Positions 1-8,753 of a stretch of DNA of 64,000 nucleotides are shown here, one piece after another (positions within the stretch are counted from its first letter, which is position 1; the number at the start of each line of letters is the position of its first letter). The notes beneath the pieces were generated by a model, which had not been told where the DNA came from, searched no databases, and worked only from the letters and a program-made list of their open reading frames with translations. Origin of the DNA: Paracoccus sp. MC1862 (GTDB lineage: Bacteria > Pseudomonadota > Alphaproteobacteria > Rhodobacterales > Rhodobacteraceae); the NCBI RefSeq assembly GCF_016617715.1, contig NZ_CP067225.1:1488001-1552000 (forward strand), read 5' to 3'. Position numbers and translations under genes: made by a program.

Positions 1-122
1 CTGCCACGCCTCCTGTGCAAGCGGCATTATCGCTGGACGAGCCCGGGATCAAGCAAGCTGATGCGATCCAGCCCGACGACGGTCTCTGCCCATGCCGGGA
101 AGCGGCAGGGGCCGCGGCTTAG

Positions 123-915
123 CACTACTCTGCCACCTTCATAGCCGGAGCAATCATGACGTCGGCAGGATAGACCGTCTGGGTCGGCAGAATGCCCACC
201 GCCCAGGTGAGACCCTGCTCCGAGAGCTTCTGCCGGAAGTCTGCCACCTTGCCGTACTCGGCATCCGCCAGCACAGCGCCGAAGCGCGCTCCAGCCACTT
301 GGATGCGACTGATCTCGTCCAGGGCGATCCGCCATTTGGGCCGGCCGGGGATCGCCTCTGGCACACCGGCACGGGCGCGCCGCCCTGCGTCCTCGGCCCA
401 GGCGCGAGGCAGGAACAAACGCAGGCCCACACAGACCGGAACCTCGCAGCGCGCCAGCGTGAGCGAGACCAAGGCCTGGCAGTTGGCCTTTTTGCCCAGT
501 TGGCCGCAATACTGGCGCGCAACCCCCACCGAGTGTCGCCCCTGCTTGACCAGGGCGGTGTCGTCGATGATCAGCACAGCCTCTGGACCACCGACGAGCC
601 GGTCGGCGGCCCGCACCAGCTCCTCCTCGAGCGGCTCACAGCGCCAAGGCGAGGTGGAGATGAAGTGGTGAAGCTGCTGAACGTCTCCGGGCGCTACGCG
701 AGCGGCCATTGGCTCGACGCTCTTGCGCTCGCCCGGCCCGAGCAGCCCCTGAAGATACACCGGTGCCCAGCGGCGCTGCTCGACCCTGCCGAGCCGAGCT
801 AGGAAAGGTGCGAGCCAAGCCTCATAGGCAGCCCGCCAGTGGCTTGTGGTTGCTCTCATCACGGCACCTCCCGTGAGCACCACCCCGAACTACCACAAAA
901 CCTGGCAGAGTAGTG
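123..915 (-). mobile_element. IS701-family deletion derivative
   Basis: The element has perfect 13-bp terminal inverted repeats: CACTACTCTGCCA at 123-135 and its complement at 903-915. It is flanked by TTAG (119-122) and TTAA (916-919). Both fit the YTAR target consensus known for IS701, but they are not identical, so a clean target duplication is missing. At 793 bp it is about half the usual family length and holds one truncated transposase gene. I infer an internally deleted, non-autonomous copy that kept both ends. Confidence 0.7.
125..859 (-). pseudogene. IS701-family transposase, C-terminally truncated
   Basis: This is the N-terminal part of an IS701-type DDE transposase. The frame begins MRATTSHWRAAYEAWL and includes VLIIDDTALVKQGRHSVG, the conserved block with the first catalytic Asp, and AVLADAEYGKVADFR with a second acidic residue. 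It ends after about 244 residues at a TAG that lies inside the terminal inverted repeat. Family members usually run to about 400 residues, so the region with the last catalytic residue is absent. The ATG at 859 is preferred over an upstream GTG because the conserved family N terminus starts there. The protein should be inactive alone. Confidence 0.75.
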
Positions 916-948
916 TTAAGACGAGTTCGCATTTGTCTGACAGCACAG
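916..948 (+). repeat. 33-bp dispersed repeat, copy 1
   Basis: This segment matches 5817-5849 at 31 of 33 positions in the same orientation. It begins exactly at the TTAA that abuts the right end of the IS701 derivative, so the IS appears to have inserted into a copy of this repeat. Its parent element is not recognised; it could be the terminal part of another IS. Confidence 0.6.
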
Positions 949-1318
949 CAAGTCATCCTTACCTGACGTTACCTCACGCCTGAGGCGCAGGAAGACCTGC
1001 GCTATTTCCGTGGCTTGTGCAGGTCCGCCGCGCACCAAGACGCGGCTTTCTCCCTGATATCTCCGCATCTCCCGCGCCCGTCTCAGGAGGGGTTTTCGGT
1101 CGTGCGGTTTTCGGCCGCCGCAGCCGTTTACAGGGAATTTACAGGGAATTTGTCGAGAGAAGCGCAGGCGGCGCGGGATCAGGCAGCTGTTTGATCTCCA
1201 GTTTTCAACGGCTTAGCACGGGAATTCCCTGCCCGCAGGAACAGGGAATTGGTGACGCAGCATCAGGGAACAAGCTCCGCCCGATCAGGGACGCGGCAGA
1301 GAGGAACAGGGAAGCGGA
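949..1318. other. non-coding stretch with CAGGGAA repeats
   Basis: No gene is supported here. The heptamer CAGGGAA occurs repeatedly between about 1133 and 1313, including a tandem pair ACAGGGAATTT at 1133-1155, plus an inverted GGAATTCCCTG near 1219-1230. On the minus strand this lies directly 3' of the recombinase remnant. Confidence 0.4.
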
Positions 1319-2028
1319 TCAGACGGGGAAGATACGGGTGCGCGGATACTGCTGATCCCAGTCCGGCGGCATCTCAGGCCGCGTCAGACTGTGCAGGGTC
1401 AGGTGCTCGGGCTGTGTGCCGTCGAGGATCGCGCTCTGGATCGCGGGAGCGAGAAAGGCCAGCTGCAGATGCCCGCGCAGACAGCCGGCGGAGATGCCGG
1501 GATCAAGCGCCAGCCGGCCGAGATCCTAGCCCTGACGCGGGGCACCGAGCCAGCGATGCCCGCGGATCAGCGCACCGACCAGCTTCGGGTCCGGCTGACG
1601 GGCGAACTCACCGATCACCACCTTGGCGCCGGCGCCACGCCGGCAGAGAGAAACGGCAAGGGCCAGGTCCAGAGCGTCGGGACAAAGGTCGTCCGGCTCC
1701 AAGCCACAGAGCGCCGCCACAGCGCCGGAGGACAAGCGGAGGGCGAGACGGTCGGAGGCGATCTGGCCCTCGGCGATCAATCCAAGCAGTCGCGCCTCTG
1801 CATCCGCTTTGCCGTCAATTGTTCTTCAGCCGAGCGGTAGCGAAGAATACCGGATTCGGCGAGCAACCTGTGCTCGTGCAGGAGCCGGGCGGAGTGCGTA
1901 CGGATACCTGTTGCGATACCGGTCTGCAGCATCGCCGCGGGCAGGCGCCAGGCGGTCGAATCGGGCGGCCCTGAGATGAGCCGGTTGGAGACGTAATAGC
2001 GATAGCGGCGCGTAGCCCTCGTGGGCTG
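1319..2028 (-). pseudogene. serine recombinase C-terminal remnant
   Basis: On the minus strand, 2020-1850 reads RRYRYYVSNRLISGPPDSTA, then WRLPA, the C-terminal signature of large serine recombinases (resolvase/invertase family). After a frameshift near 1835 it continues as DAEARLLGLIAEGQIASDR. After an in-frame TAG at 1526-1528 it reads LDPGISAGCLRGHLQLAFLA and then PAIQSAILDG, a typical helix-turn-helix tail, and ends at TGA 1319-1321. The N-terminal catalytic domain is missing. The remnant is cut at 2028 by the left end of an IS3 element, and the sequence beyond that element (3318 onward) is not its continuation. It cannot encode a working recombinase. Confidence 0.65.
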
Positions 2029-2063
2029 TCTGGACCTGTCCCGGTTTTGTTCCGGTCAGGTGC

Positions 2064-2975
2064 TCATGTCAGGCAGCCCTTTGTTCGAAGGCCACGGGTG
2101 ATTTCCAGTCCAGTGCCGAGTGTTTGCGGCGCGGGTTGTGAGAGGCCGTTGATGTATTCCAAGAGGGCGATTTCGACCTCGCGCCGGGTGGGCCAGTCGC
2201 GGCGCCAGACCAGTTCAGCCTTCAGCGATTTGAAGAAGCTCCCGAGGGCCGAGTTGTCATAACCATTGCCCTTGCCGCTCATTGATGGCTTCATCTCGCG
2301 CCTGCGCAGGATCTTCTGGCAATCATGGGCACAGTGTTTGCGACCCGCGGTCCGTGTGGTGGACGCATCCTGGCGGGGGCCTGCGCAGGGCAATGGCCAT
2401 GTTCAGCGCCCGCAGGGCCAGATCCTGCTTCAGCCGTCGCCAAGGCGACCTGATCGCCCTGCCGACCCCGCGTCGCGAGAAAAGGTCAAGGATGGCCGCC
2501 AGATAGACCCAACCCTCACGCGTCCAGACATGAGGCGGATGTCGCCGGCCCATTTCTGGTTCGGCCCCCTCGCGGTGAAGTCCTGGCTCGCAGCAGGTGC
2601 GGCGCGATGTTGAAGGCCTGATCGCTGTCGGTGGTGCGCTTGAACGCCGCTCGCTGCGAACGACCCGGATGCCGTTCTGGCGCAGTGAGGAGGGTCAGAA
2701 AACAGTCCGGGGGACTGTTTTCCGACGAACGCGCCCGACACGACACTGGCCAACACCGAGACCCAGCTCGTTCAGTTCCTCGGTCATGCGAGGCCGACCG
2801 TAGCGGCCCAGATTTGACCGGTGCTGATCGCGGATATGTGCCAGGAGCACCATGTCGGGCCCTCGGCGATATGGCGGCGGCCGGCGCTTCCACGCCCGAA
2901 GCCCGCGATCTCTCCCCCCCATCAGCTGGCACAGGCGCCTGCGCGTCAGCTGCCGCGATAGTCAGCCATGAACTC
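2064..2975 (-). pseudogene. IS3 orfB transposase, broken
   Basis: This is the catalytic (rve integrase-type) protein of the IS3 element. Recognisable pieces lie in different frames: RPRMTEELNELGLGVGQ near 2790, VWTREGWVYLAAILDLFSRR near 2500, HHTDRGSQ near 2345, and MSGKGNGYDNSALGSFFKSL near 2270, which carries the terminal part of the DDE domain. At least three frame changes separate them. A palindromic repeat (2694-2728) interrupts the frame between VGR and NGIRVVR, where other members of this group are continuous. It is non-functional. Confidence 0.75.
2694..2728 (+). repeat. palindromic REP-like repeat, copy 1
   Basis: The 25-bp core at 2698-2722 has two 11-bp arms (GAAAACAGTCC and its complement) around a GGG centre. 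The similarity to copy 2 extends over about 35 bp, from GTCAG to CCGACGA. It interrupts the orfB frame of the IS3 element. Confidence 0.65.
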
Positions 2976-3252
2976 AATCGTCGGGAAACAGTCCCCCGGA
3001 CTGTTTCCTGATCCGGCTCAAATCCCGCAGGATGCGGTTCCCTTTGCGCAGACGCTCATTCTCGCGCGAGCCGGACCGGCGTCCTGTTCAGGAGCCCCGG
3101 CCTCCTCGGCGACAGCCCGAACCCATTTGCCCAAGGGCGAAAGCCCGATCCTCAGATCAGACGCAACCTGACCCCGGGTCCCGGGTCAGAGCGCTGGTCA
3201 GCGCGATGCGCACCGCATCCCGCTTGAACTCCTCGCTGCGTGTCGCTGCCAT
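2970..3252 (-). pseudogene. IS3 orfA, broken
   Basis: OrfA is the small helix-turn-helix and leucine-zipper partner of the IS3 transposase. It begins MAATRSEEFKRDAVRIALTS at 3252, matching the usual N terminus of this group. A frameshift follows near 3180. The coil region is visible as ENERLRKGNRILRD near 3040. The usual end of the protein is replaced by residues encoded by palindromic repeat copy 2 (2978-3012). It is non-functional. Confidence 0.7.
2978..3012 (-). repeat. palindromic REP-like repeat, copy 2
   Basis: This is the same element as at 2694-2728 in the opposite orientation. The palindrome core is 2984-3008, with 11-bp arms (GGAAACAGTCC and its complement) around CCC. It lies at the 3' end of orfA in the same IS3 element, about 285 bp from copy 1. 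Confidence 0.65.
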
Positions 3253-3317
3253 ATCCAGTCTCCTTCCTGGTGAGCATCGCTCTCAGAAGACCGGAACAGA
3301 ACCGGGAAAGGTCCAGA

Positions 3318-3740
3318 TTGGGCCCGAGACTGAGGGGGAACTATTTCAAACTCAGAAAAAGCGACCACTGGAAAGCGAAGACATTCGGCTGGATCTCGAT
3401 CGGATTTCAGAAATCCAGCAATACGTCCGAACTCGAATGGTATCATGGAAAACGCGCCAAGGTTCTGGTCGGATATGTGGGTTCAAATGAGGGACCGTTC
3501 TACTTTAGTAAGAATTTTCCAAACGTCGGAGGCGAGGCCGAGAACATGGACGAAGATGGTGTGGGCGTAAGATACCACTCCGACGGTCTGCGCTGGCGGC
3601 CTGCAGATGCTCCGGAGTGGTTCTTCACGGTTCCCCTGAACTCACTGGAGAACGACAGCGCCATTCAACGACTGATCGTTCATCCCCTGAAACAGATGAT
3701 CGGAGGAGCGACAAGCGAGGAAGCGCTTGGGCCGGTCCGA
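3318..3740 (+). pseudogene. unidentified ORF fragment beside IS3
   Basis: A frame without stops runs rightward from the IS3 end. It reads, for example, SDHWKAKTFGWISIGFQ, YHGKRAKVLVGYVGSNEG and APEWFFTVPLNSLENDS. Base composition is visibly lower in GC than the surrounding core genes, which suggests acquired DNA. Its 5' end is cut by the IS3 element and its 3' limit is unclear. I do not recognise the family, and it may not be a real gene. Confidence 0.3.
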
Positions 3741-4041
3741 GACGAAATCTGCCTGCCGCCGGATCATCAGCATTGTCAGGTCTCATCAGCCATCAAGGAC
3801 TCGTTTGGCCGCGTCGATCCGAGTGCGCCAAGCGGCGCGCAGTGCCTCCGGGGCGATGGTTCGCACCTTGTCGCTCCAGCGGAACAGGTGATTGCACATT
3901 TTGTCGATACCGCCACCGGTAAAGCGGACAGTAATGCCGCATCTGATTCTTCTGTCATTGTCTGGGCCGGATGGAATTACATGTTCTGCACCTCGCCGGC
4001 GACTTCGGGGATTGACCTTCCCTCTGGGCCTCTCTCGATCA
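3741..4041. other. unassigned sequence between two IS3 elements
   Basis: On the minus strand an open stretch ends HLFRWSDKVRTIAPEALR and then AAWRTRIDAAKRVLDG near 3786. It looks protein-like but I cannot assign it. Nothing else is supported here. Confidence 0.25.
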
Positions 4042-4933
4042 TGACGAGAGTCCCTGGGTTTGGTATTGGTCGGTTTCGAGCTGGGCAAGCGCGCCGGGCG
4101 TGGAGTTCACGGATTGCTCAAGTGCCCGGCGCGCGTCTGCCGGGGCCATTCCGCCCAGCGAGGAATGCGGCCTGACGTTGTTGTGGTCGTAGCGCCACAG
4201 GACCAGCTTGCAGCGGGCATCGGCCAGGCTGCCGAAGATCTCCTCATTGAGGCAGTCGTCGCGCAGGCTGCCGTTGAAGCTTCCGATGAAGCCATTCTGC
4301 TGGGGCTTGCCCGGATCGATGTAATGCCAGGCGACGCCGTTGTCCTTGGCCCATCTGAGAATGGCCTTGCTGGTGAACTCGGTTCCATTGTCGCTGACGA
4401 TGGTCTCGGGCTTGCCGTAGAGCCGCAGCAGCGCGTCCCGCTCCCGCGCGACGCGGGCGCCGGAGAGGCTGGTGTCGGCGACCAGGGCGAGGTTCTCACG
4501 GCAGCAATCGTCGTTCACGGCCGGGACGCGGAACCGGCGCGATGCTCCGAAGGTGTCCGACACGAAAGCCCATCGACCAGCGCTGGTTGGGGCGCAAGGC
4601 CTCCGGCACTGGCGATCGGCTCCCACGGGCGCGCTTGCGGCCACGCCTGCGCCGGACCGACAGGCATTCCGCGCGATACAGGCGGCAGAGCTTCTTGTGG
4701 TTCATGGTCATGCCCTTGCGCTCGAGCAGGATGCCGATCCGGCGATAGCCGAACCTGCGGCGCTTCTCGGCGATCTTGGCCATCGCCTTGCGGATTTCCG
4801 GGTTGTCGGGCGGCCGCTCGCGCCGCACCGTCTTCGGATCGACACCAACCAGGGCGCAGGCCCGGCGCTGCGAAAGGTCGTGATCCCGCATCCCCCGGAG
4901 CGCCGCATCCCGCCGCGCCATTGGCGTCGTCAT
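4039..4933 (-). pseudogene. IS3 orfB transposase, frameshifted
   Basis: OrfB starts at ATG 4933, overlapping the orfA stop as ATGA. It reads RRACALVGVDPKTVRRERP and then RRFGYRRIGILLERKG up to NQRWSMGF near 4570. There one base change of frame gives [16 protein letters not shown] and the rest of the integrase core: [19 protein letters not shown] with the second Asp, and [20 protein letters not shown], where the last acidic residue should lie. In most IS3 enzymes that last block reads NGFIESFNG; here Glu is replaced by Gly. The gene is dead by frameshift and probably also by this substitution. Confidence 0.75.
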
Positions 4934-5246
4934 CTCTTTCCCAGCAGATCCTTCAGCACGACGTTGTCGAGCATGGCATCCGCGAGAAGACGCTTCCGCT
5001 TGGCATTCTCGTCCCCGAGATGCTTCAGGCGCTTTGCGTCGGACACATCCATCCCGCCATATCGTGCCTTCAGCTTGCGAGACATGTCGCCGGACTGAGC
5101 CCGTGCCTGCGGCACACCTCCGCCGTCGCCGTCCCGTCAACGCAGTGCGTTGACCCTGTTCCTTGATCATCCCGATGATCTGCGCCTCGGTGAAGCGGCT
5201 TTTCCTCATCGCCTCTGCTCCTTCAGCGGGGGCAGACTCTACATCA
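4042..5246 (-). mobile_element. dead IS3-family element B
   Basis: This is an IS3 element of a different subgroup from element A. Its orfA begins MRKSRFTEAQIIGMIKEQ and its orfB has a DDE integrase core. Imperfect ends share TGA and AGAGTC near 4042-4053 and 5235-5246, so the boundaries are approximate. Both genes contain frameshifts. Confidence 0.65.
4930..5209 (-). pseudogene. IS3 orfA, frameshifted
   Basis: OrfA begins MRKSRFTEAQIIGMIKEQ at 5209 and loses frame after residue 18. The second half is in another frame as KARYGGMDVSDAKRLKHLGD followed by a coiled-coil and LADAMLDNVVLKDLLGKR, ending at 4930. The joined product matches a normal IS3 orfA of about 88 residues. Confidence 0.7.
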
Positions 5247-5525
5247 CAGCGAGAAAGCTTCCGGGGGGAAGGTCAGCAGGCAAACCGCCACTCGACGCCA
5301 TAGGATCCTGGCGCGAGACACCGAAGGATCGTGCGAGCCAAGCCTGAAGGTCAAAGCCTTCTGGCGGGACATAGGAATTCGCGACTCCAGGATTGTTCTG
5401 GGTGACATCATGCCGCCGCGTCTGATTTTGTCGGCCATGAACGGGGACAAGCTCACGCTCGATGACCTGCTGCCGGTTTCGTGGGCACGGTAATAGGATC
5501 GTGATCAAGGGACTGGAGATCACAA
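5247..5525. other. no gene identified
   Basis: The sequence between the IS3 element and the IS3/IS6 chimera contains short open frames on both strands. None has recognisable similarity, a convincing start or a ribosome-binding site. Confidence 0.3.
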
Positions 5526-5795
5526 ATGACGAGACGGGAGTTCAGCCGCGAATTCAAGGCCGAGCACTCGGAGCGGCACGCGAACAATCGCGTCGAAAAT
5601 TTATATCTGCCATTCAGGCGACGAGAACTAGCCATGCTCCGCTTCCGCCGCATGCGCAGCCTCCAGATGTTCGTCGCCGTCCAGGCCTCCGTCTCGAACC
5701 ATTTCAACCAGGACCGCAGCCTCTCCAAGCGCCAGCACCACAAGACCAACCGAGGCGCCGCTCTCGCCGAGTGGCATCAGTTGGGCATCGCCTAA
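5526..5795 (+). pseudogene. chimera: IS3 orfA start fused to IS6 transposase tail
   Basis: The first 13 residues, MTRREFSREFKAE, match the start of an IS3-type orfA. From residue 14 the same frame reads HANNRVENLYLPFRRRELAM and LRFRRMRSLQMF up to AALAEWHQLGIA, the C-terminal tail of an IS6 (IS26/IS240-like) transposase. The open frame is intact across the join, but it lacks the IS6 catalytic core. It records recombination between two unrelated elements. I do not expect a functional protein. Confidence 0.6.
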
Positions 5796-5816
5796 AGGCT
5801 GGTCCCGCTGCAAACA

Positions 5817-5849
5817 TTAAGACGAGTTCGCATTCGTCTGACAACACAG
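5817..5849 (+). repeat. 33-bp dispersed repeat, copy 2
   Basis: This is a direct repeat of 916-948 (31 of 33 positions). It follows the IS6 tail and is followed by a partial echo of its own start (attgagacgag at 5851-5861). The two copies bracket the 4.9-kb IS cluster. Confidence 0.6.
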
Positions 5850-5895
5850 TATTGAGACGAGATTTCACCTTCGCTAACAATGCGTAGTCGGGCCG

Positions 5896-7100
5896 TCAAG
5901 GCATCTGCGGCGGCAGATAAGTGAATGTCGGCATCAACACGGCAGCCAGCGTCAGCATGATCGGGACGTGAACGAAAAACTGCACCGATGTATATCCGAT
6001 GAGATCCCGCGATTTCAGGCCAAGGATGCCAAGGAGCGGAAGCATCCAGAATGGGTTGATGAAGTTCGGCAGTGTCTCGGAGATGTTGTAGACCATGACC
6101 GTCCAGCCAAGATGAGCGCCTATCTCGTTGGCCGCAGTCATGACATAAGGCGCTTCGATGATCCACTTGCCGCCGGCCGAGGGAATGAAAAAGCCCATCA
6201 GGGCCGAATATATCCCGACGACATAGGAAAATCCGATCTCACTTGACGAGATGCCGACGAACCAGTGCGAGATCCTGTCGGAAAGGGAATCTCCTTGTGC
6301 GTTCGTAACCTTGGTCAGGATCTGTGCGATCCCCGCATAGAAGGGGAACTGCAGCAGGACACCCGCGGCGCTGGGCATGGCACGGGAAAACGTATCGATC
6401 AAGTTCCGAGGACGCCAGTGCAGCAGGATCCCTAGCATGAGGAAGACGAAGTTGTAGGTGTTCAGGCCGGAGATCGTGATCAGCGGGTTGCCCGATGAAA
6501 AGGTTTTGAAGGCCCATCCACTTGCAAGGGCGACAACAAGGATTGTCAGGATCGGGCTGTGCTCGAGAAAGTCACCAGGGCGAGTCGGACGCTTGGTTTC
6601 AACACGCTCCATTTCCAGGGACACGCCGAGGTCCTCCGCGGTCTTTTCCTTCCCCGCTCCCGGCGTCGAGTAATAGCAGACCAGCGACGAGACGATGGTG
6701 ATGATCACGACAACCAGAATGTTCTGCCATGTCAGGATGGTCTGATCGAATCCGATCACACCTGTTATCGGCATCAACGACTCGGGAATACTGGAGGAGT
6801 TGGCCTGCAACTGTGCCGCTGAGGAAGAGATCCCCAGCGTAAAGCCGCAACCAAGGCAAAGATACGCGGCCGCGCCGGCTGCACGATAGTCGAGGCGCAT
6901 GTCCGGGCGGCGGGCAATCTGCTTGACCAGGAGACCACAGAAGATCAGTGCGATGCCCCAGTTGATCAGTGAAAGCCCGATGCTGAGGACGCCGATGAAG
7001 ACGACGGCTCCACGTCCGGTCCGCGGCAGCGTCGCCATCTTGCGCATGAGCGCCTCCACAGGCGGCGACATGGCAACGACGTAGCCACCTATGGCCACAA
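5896..7100 (-). pseudogene. atoE: short-chain fatty acid transporter (AtoE family), 5' truncated
   Basis: The product belongs to the AtoE short-chain fatty acid permease family (SCFA_trans), inner-membrane carriers of acetoacetate or butyrate-type acids. About 400 residues are intact and run from VAIGGYVVAMSPPVEALM through many hydrophobic segments to FTYLPPQMP. The N terminus is removed by the IS21 element. Removing that element and one copy of its ACAA target joins the frame to MRMKF encoded at 9615-9629. That still leaves the gene about 80 residues short of family members, so an older deletion against tRNA-Asn probably came first. No start signal remains next to the intact part. Confidence 0.75.
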
Positions 7101-7212
7101 GTGTTGATTTCCACCCGGAACTGACCCGGGTAGGGGCGTAATTTCCACTGAGAACTGACCCATGTGAACCTTCCCCAAAGCGGAGCGCGGCGGGGGTAAT
7201 GGAGTGATCCAC

Positions 7213-8753
7213 ATGGGACTTTTGAACATCATCCGACGCATGGCGTTGCGGGAGAAGCTGCCGATCCGGGAGATCGCACGGCGGACCGGCCTGTCGCGCA
7301 ACACCATCAGGAAGTATCTGAGCGCTGGGACCATCGAGCCGAGGTTCGCGACGCCTGATCGGCCGAGCAAGCTCGATCCGTTTTCCGAGAAGCTGGCGGC
7401 GTGGCTGAAGACGGAAGCCGGCAAGTCACGCAAGCAGCGCCGGACGCTGAAGCAACTCCATGCCGACCTCGTGGCGCTCGGCTTCACCGGCTCCTACGGC
7501 CGGGTCGCGGCCTTGTCGCGGCCTTCGCCCGGCAATGGCGGATGGACCGGCAGCGCGAGCAGCAGACGACGGGCCGCGGCACCTTCGTCCCCTTGGTCTT
7601 TCGTCCGGGCGAGGCGTTCCAGTTCGATTGGAGCGAGGACTACGCGGTTCTGGGCGGGGAGCGCACGAAGCTTCAGGTCGCCCACATCAAGCTGGCACAC
7701 AGCCGGGCCTTCCTGGTTCGGGCCTATCTGCTGCAAACCCACGAGATGCTGTTCGATGCCCATTGGCACGGGTTCCGCGTCTTTGGCGGCGTGCCGGGTC
7801 GCGGCATCTACGATAACATGAAGACAGCGGTTGACCGCGTTGGCCGCGGCAAGGAACGGCAGGTCAACATCCGCTTCCTCGCCATGACCAACCACTATGT
7901 CTTCGAGCCGGAGTTCTGCAATCCTGCCGCGGGATGGGAGAAGGGACAGGTCGAGAAGAACGTTCAGGATGCCCGGCCTCGTTTGTGGCAGCCGATGCCG
8001 AACTTTCCTGACCTGGCGGCGCTGAACGCCTGGCTGGAACGGCGCTGCCTGGAGTTGTGGCGCGAGATCCCGCACGGGGTTCTGCCCGGAACCGTCGCCG
8101 ACGCCTGGGCCGAAGAACAGGCCGCGCTGATGCCGCTGCCGCCTGCCTTCGACGGCTTCGTCGAGCGGAGCAAGCGTGTCTCACCCACCTGCCTGATCAG
8201 CTTCGAGCGCAACCGCTACAGCGTGCCGGCGTCCTTTGCCAACCGTCCTGTCAGCCTCAGGGTCTACCCGGATCGGCTGGTGGTTGCCGCCGAGGGACAG
8301 ATCCTGTGCGAACATGGGCGGGTGATCCAGCGGTCCCATCACCTGCCGCCTCGCACGATCTATGACTGGCGGCATTATCTGGCCGTCATCCAGCGCAAGC
8401 CGGGTGCCCTCAGGAACGGTGCGCCCTTCGCGGAACTGCCCGCGGCCTTCCGACAGTTGCAGGACCAGATGCTGCGACGACCCGGTGGCGATCGCGAGAT
8501 GGTCGATATCCTGGCGCTGGTCCTGCAGCATGATGAACAGGCTGTGCTGGTTGCTGTGGAAATGGCCCTGGCCGAAGGCGTCGCGACCAAGACCCATGTG
8601 TTGAATCTCCTGCACAGGCTGATCGATGGCAAGACGACCGGCGGCCCGAACATCGACACACCGGAGGCGCTGATCCTGCGCCATGAGCCGAAGGCCAATG
8701 TCGAACGCTATGACGACCTGCGGGCGCAGATCGGAGACCGCCATGCGTCATGA
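7213..8753 (+). pseudogene. istA: IS21 transposase IstA, frameshifted
   Basis: IstA is the DDE transposase of IS21. It starts MGLLNIIRRMALREKLPIRE at 7213 with a helix-turn-helix (REIARRTGLSRNTIRKYL). The frame breaks near residue 97. The cause is visible: GTCGCGGCCTT at 7504-7514 is duplicated in tandem at 7515-7525, an 11-bp insertion. Beyond it the correct frame continues as FARQWRMDRQREQQTTGRG, then FQFDWSEDYAVLGG with the first Asp, and on to the end at 8753. The stop overlaps the istB start, as usual in IS21. Confidence 0.85.

Larger units (their letters stand above)
2029..3317 (-). mobile_element. dead IS3-family element A
   Basis: The boundaries come from 29-bp imperfect terminal inverted repeats at 2029-2057 and 3289-3317, which match at 27 of 29 positions. 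The 1.29-kb length and the orfA/orfB layout on the minus strand fit IS3. Both genes carry frameshifts, and each is also disrupted by a copy of a 35-bp palindromic repeat. The left end sits inside a serine recombinase gene. Confidence 0.75.

Noticed and set aside
1133..1313. CAGGGAA repeats as a CRISPR array
   Set aside because: The units are 7 bp with irregular spacing and no spacer-repeat regularity, and no cas genes are present.
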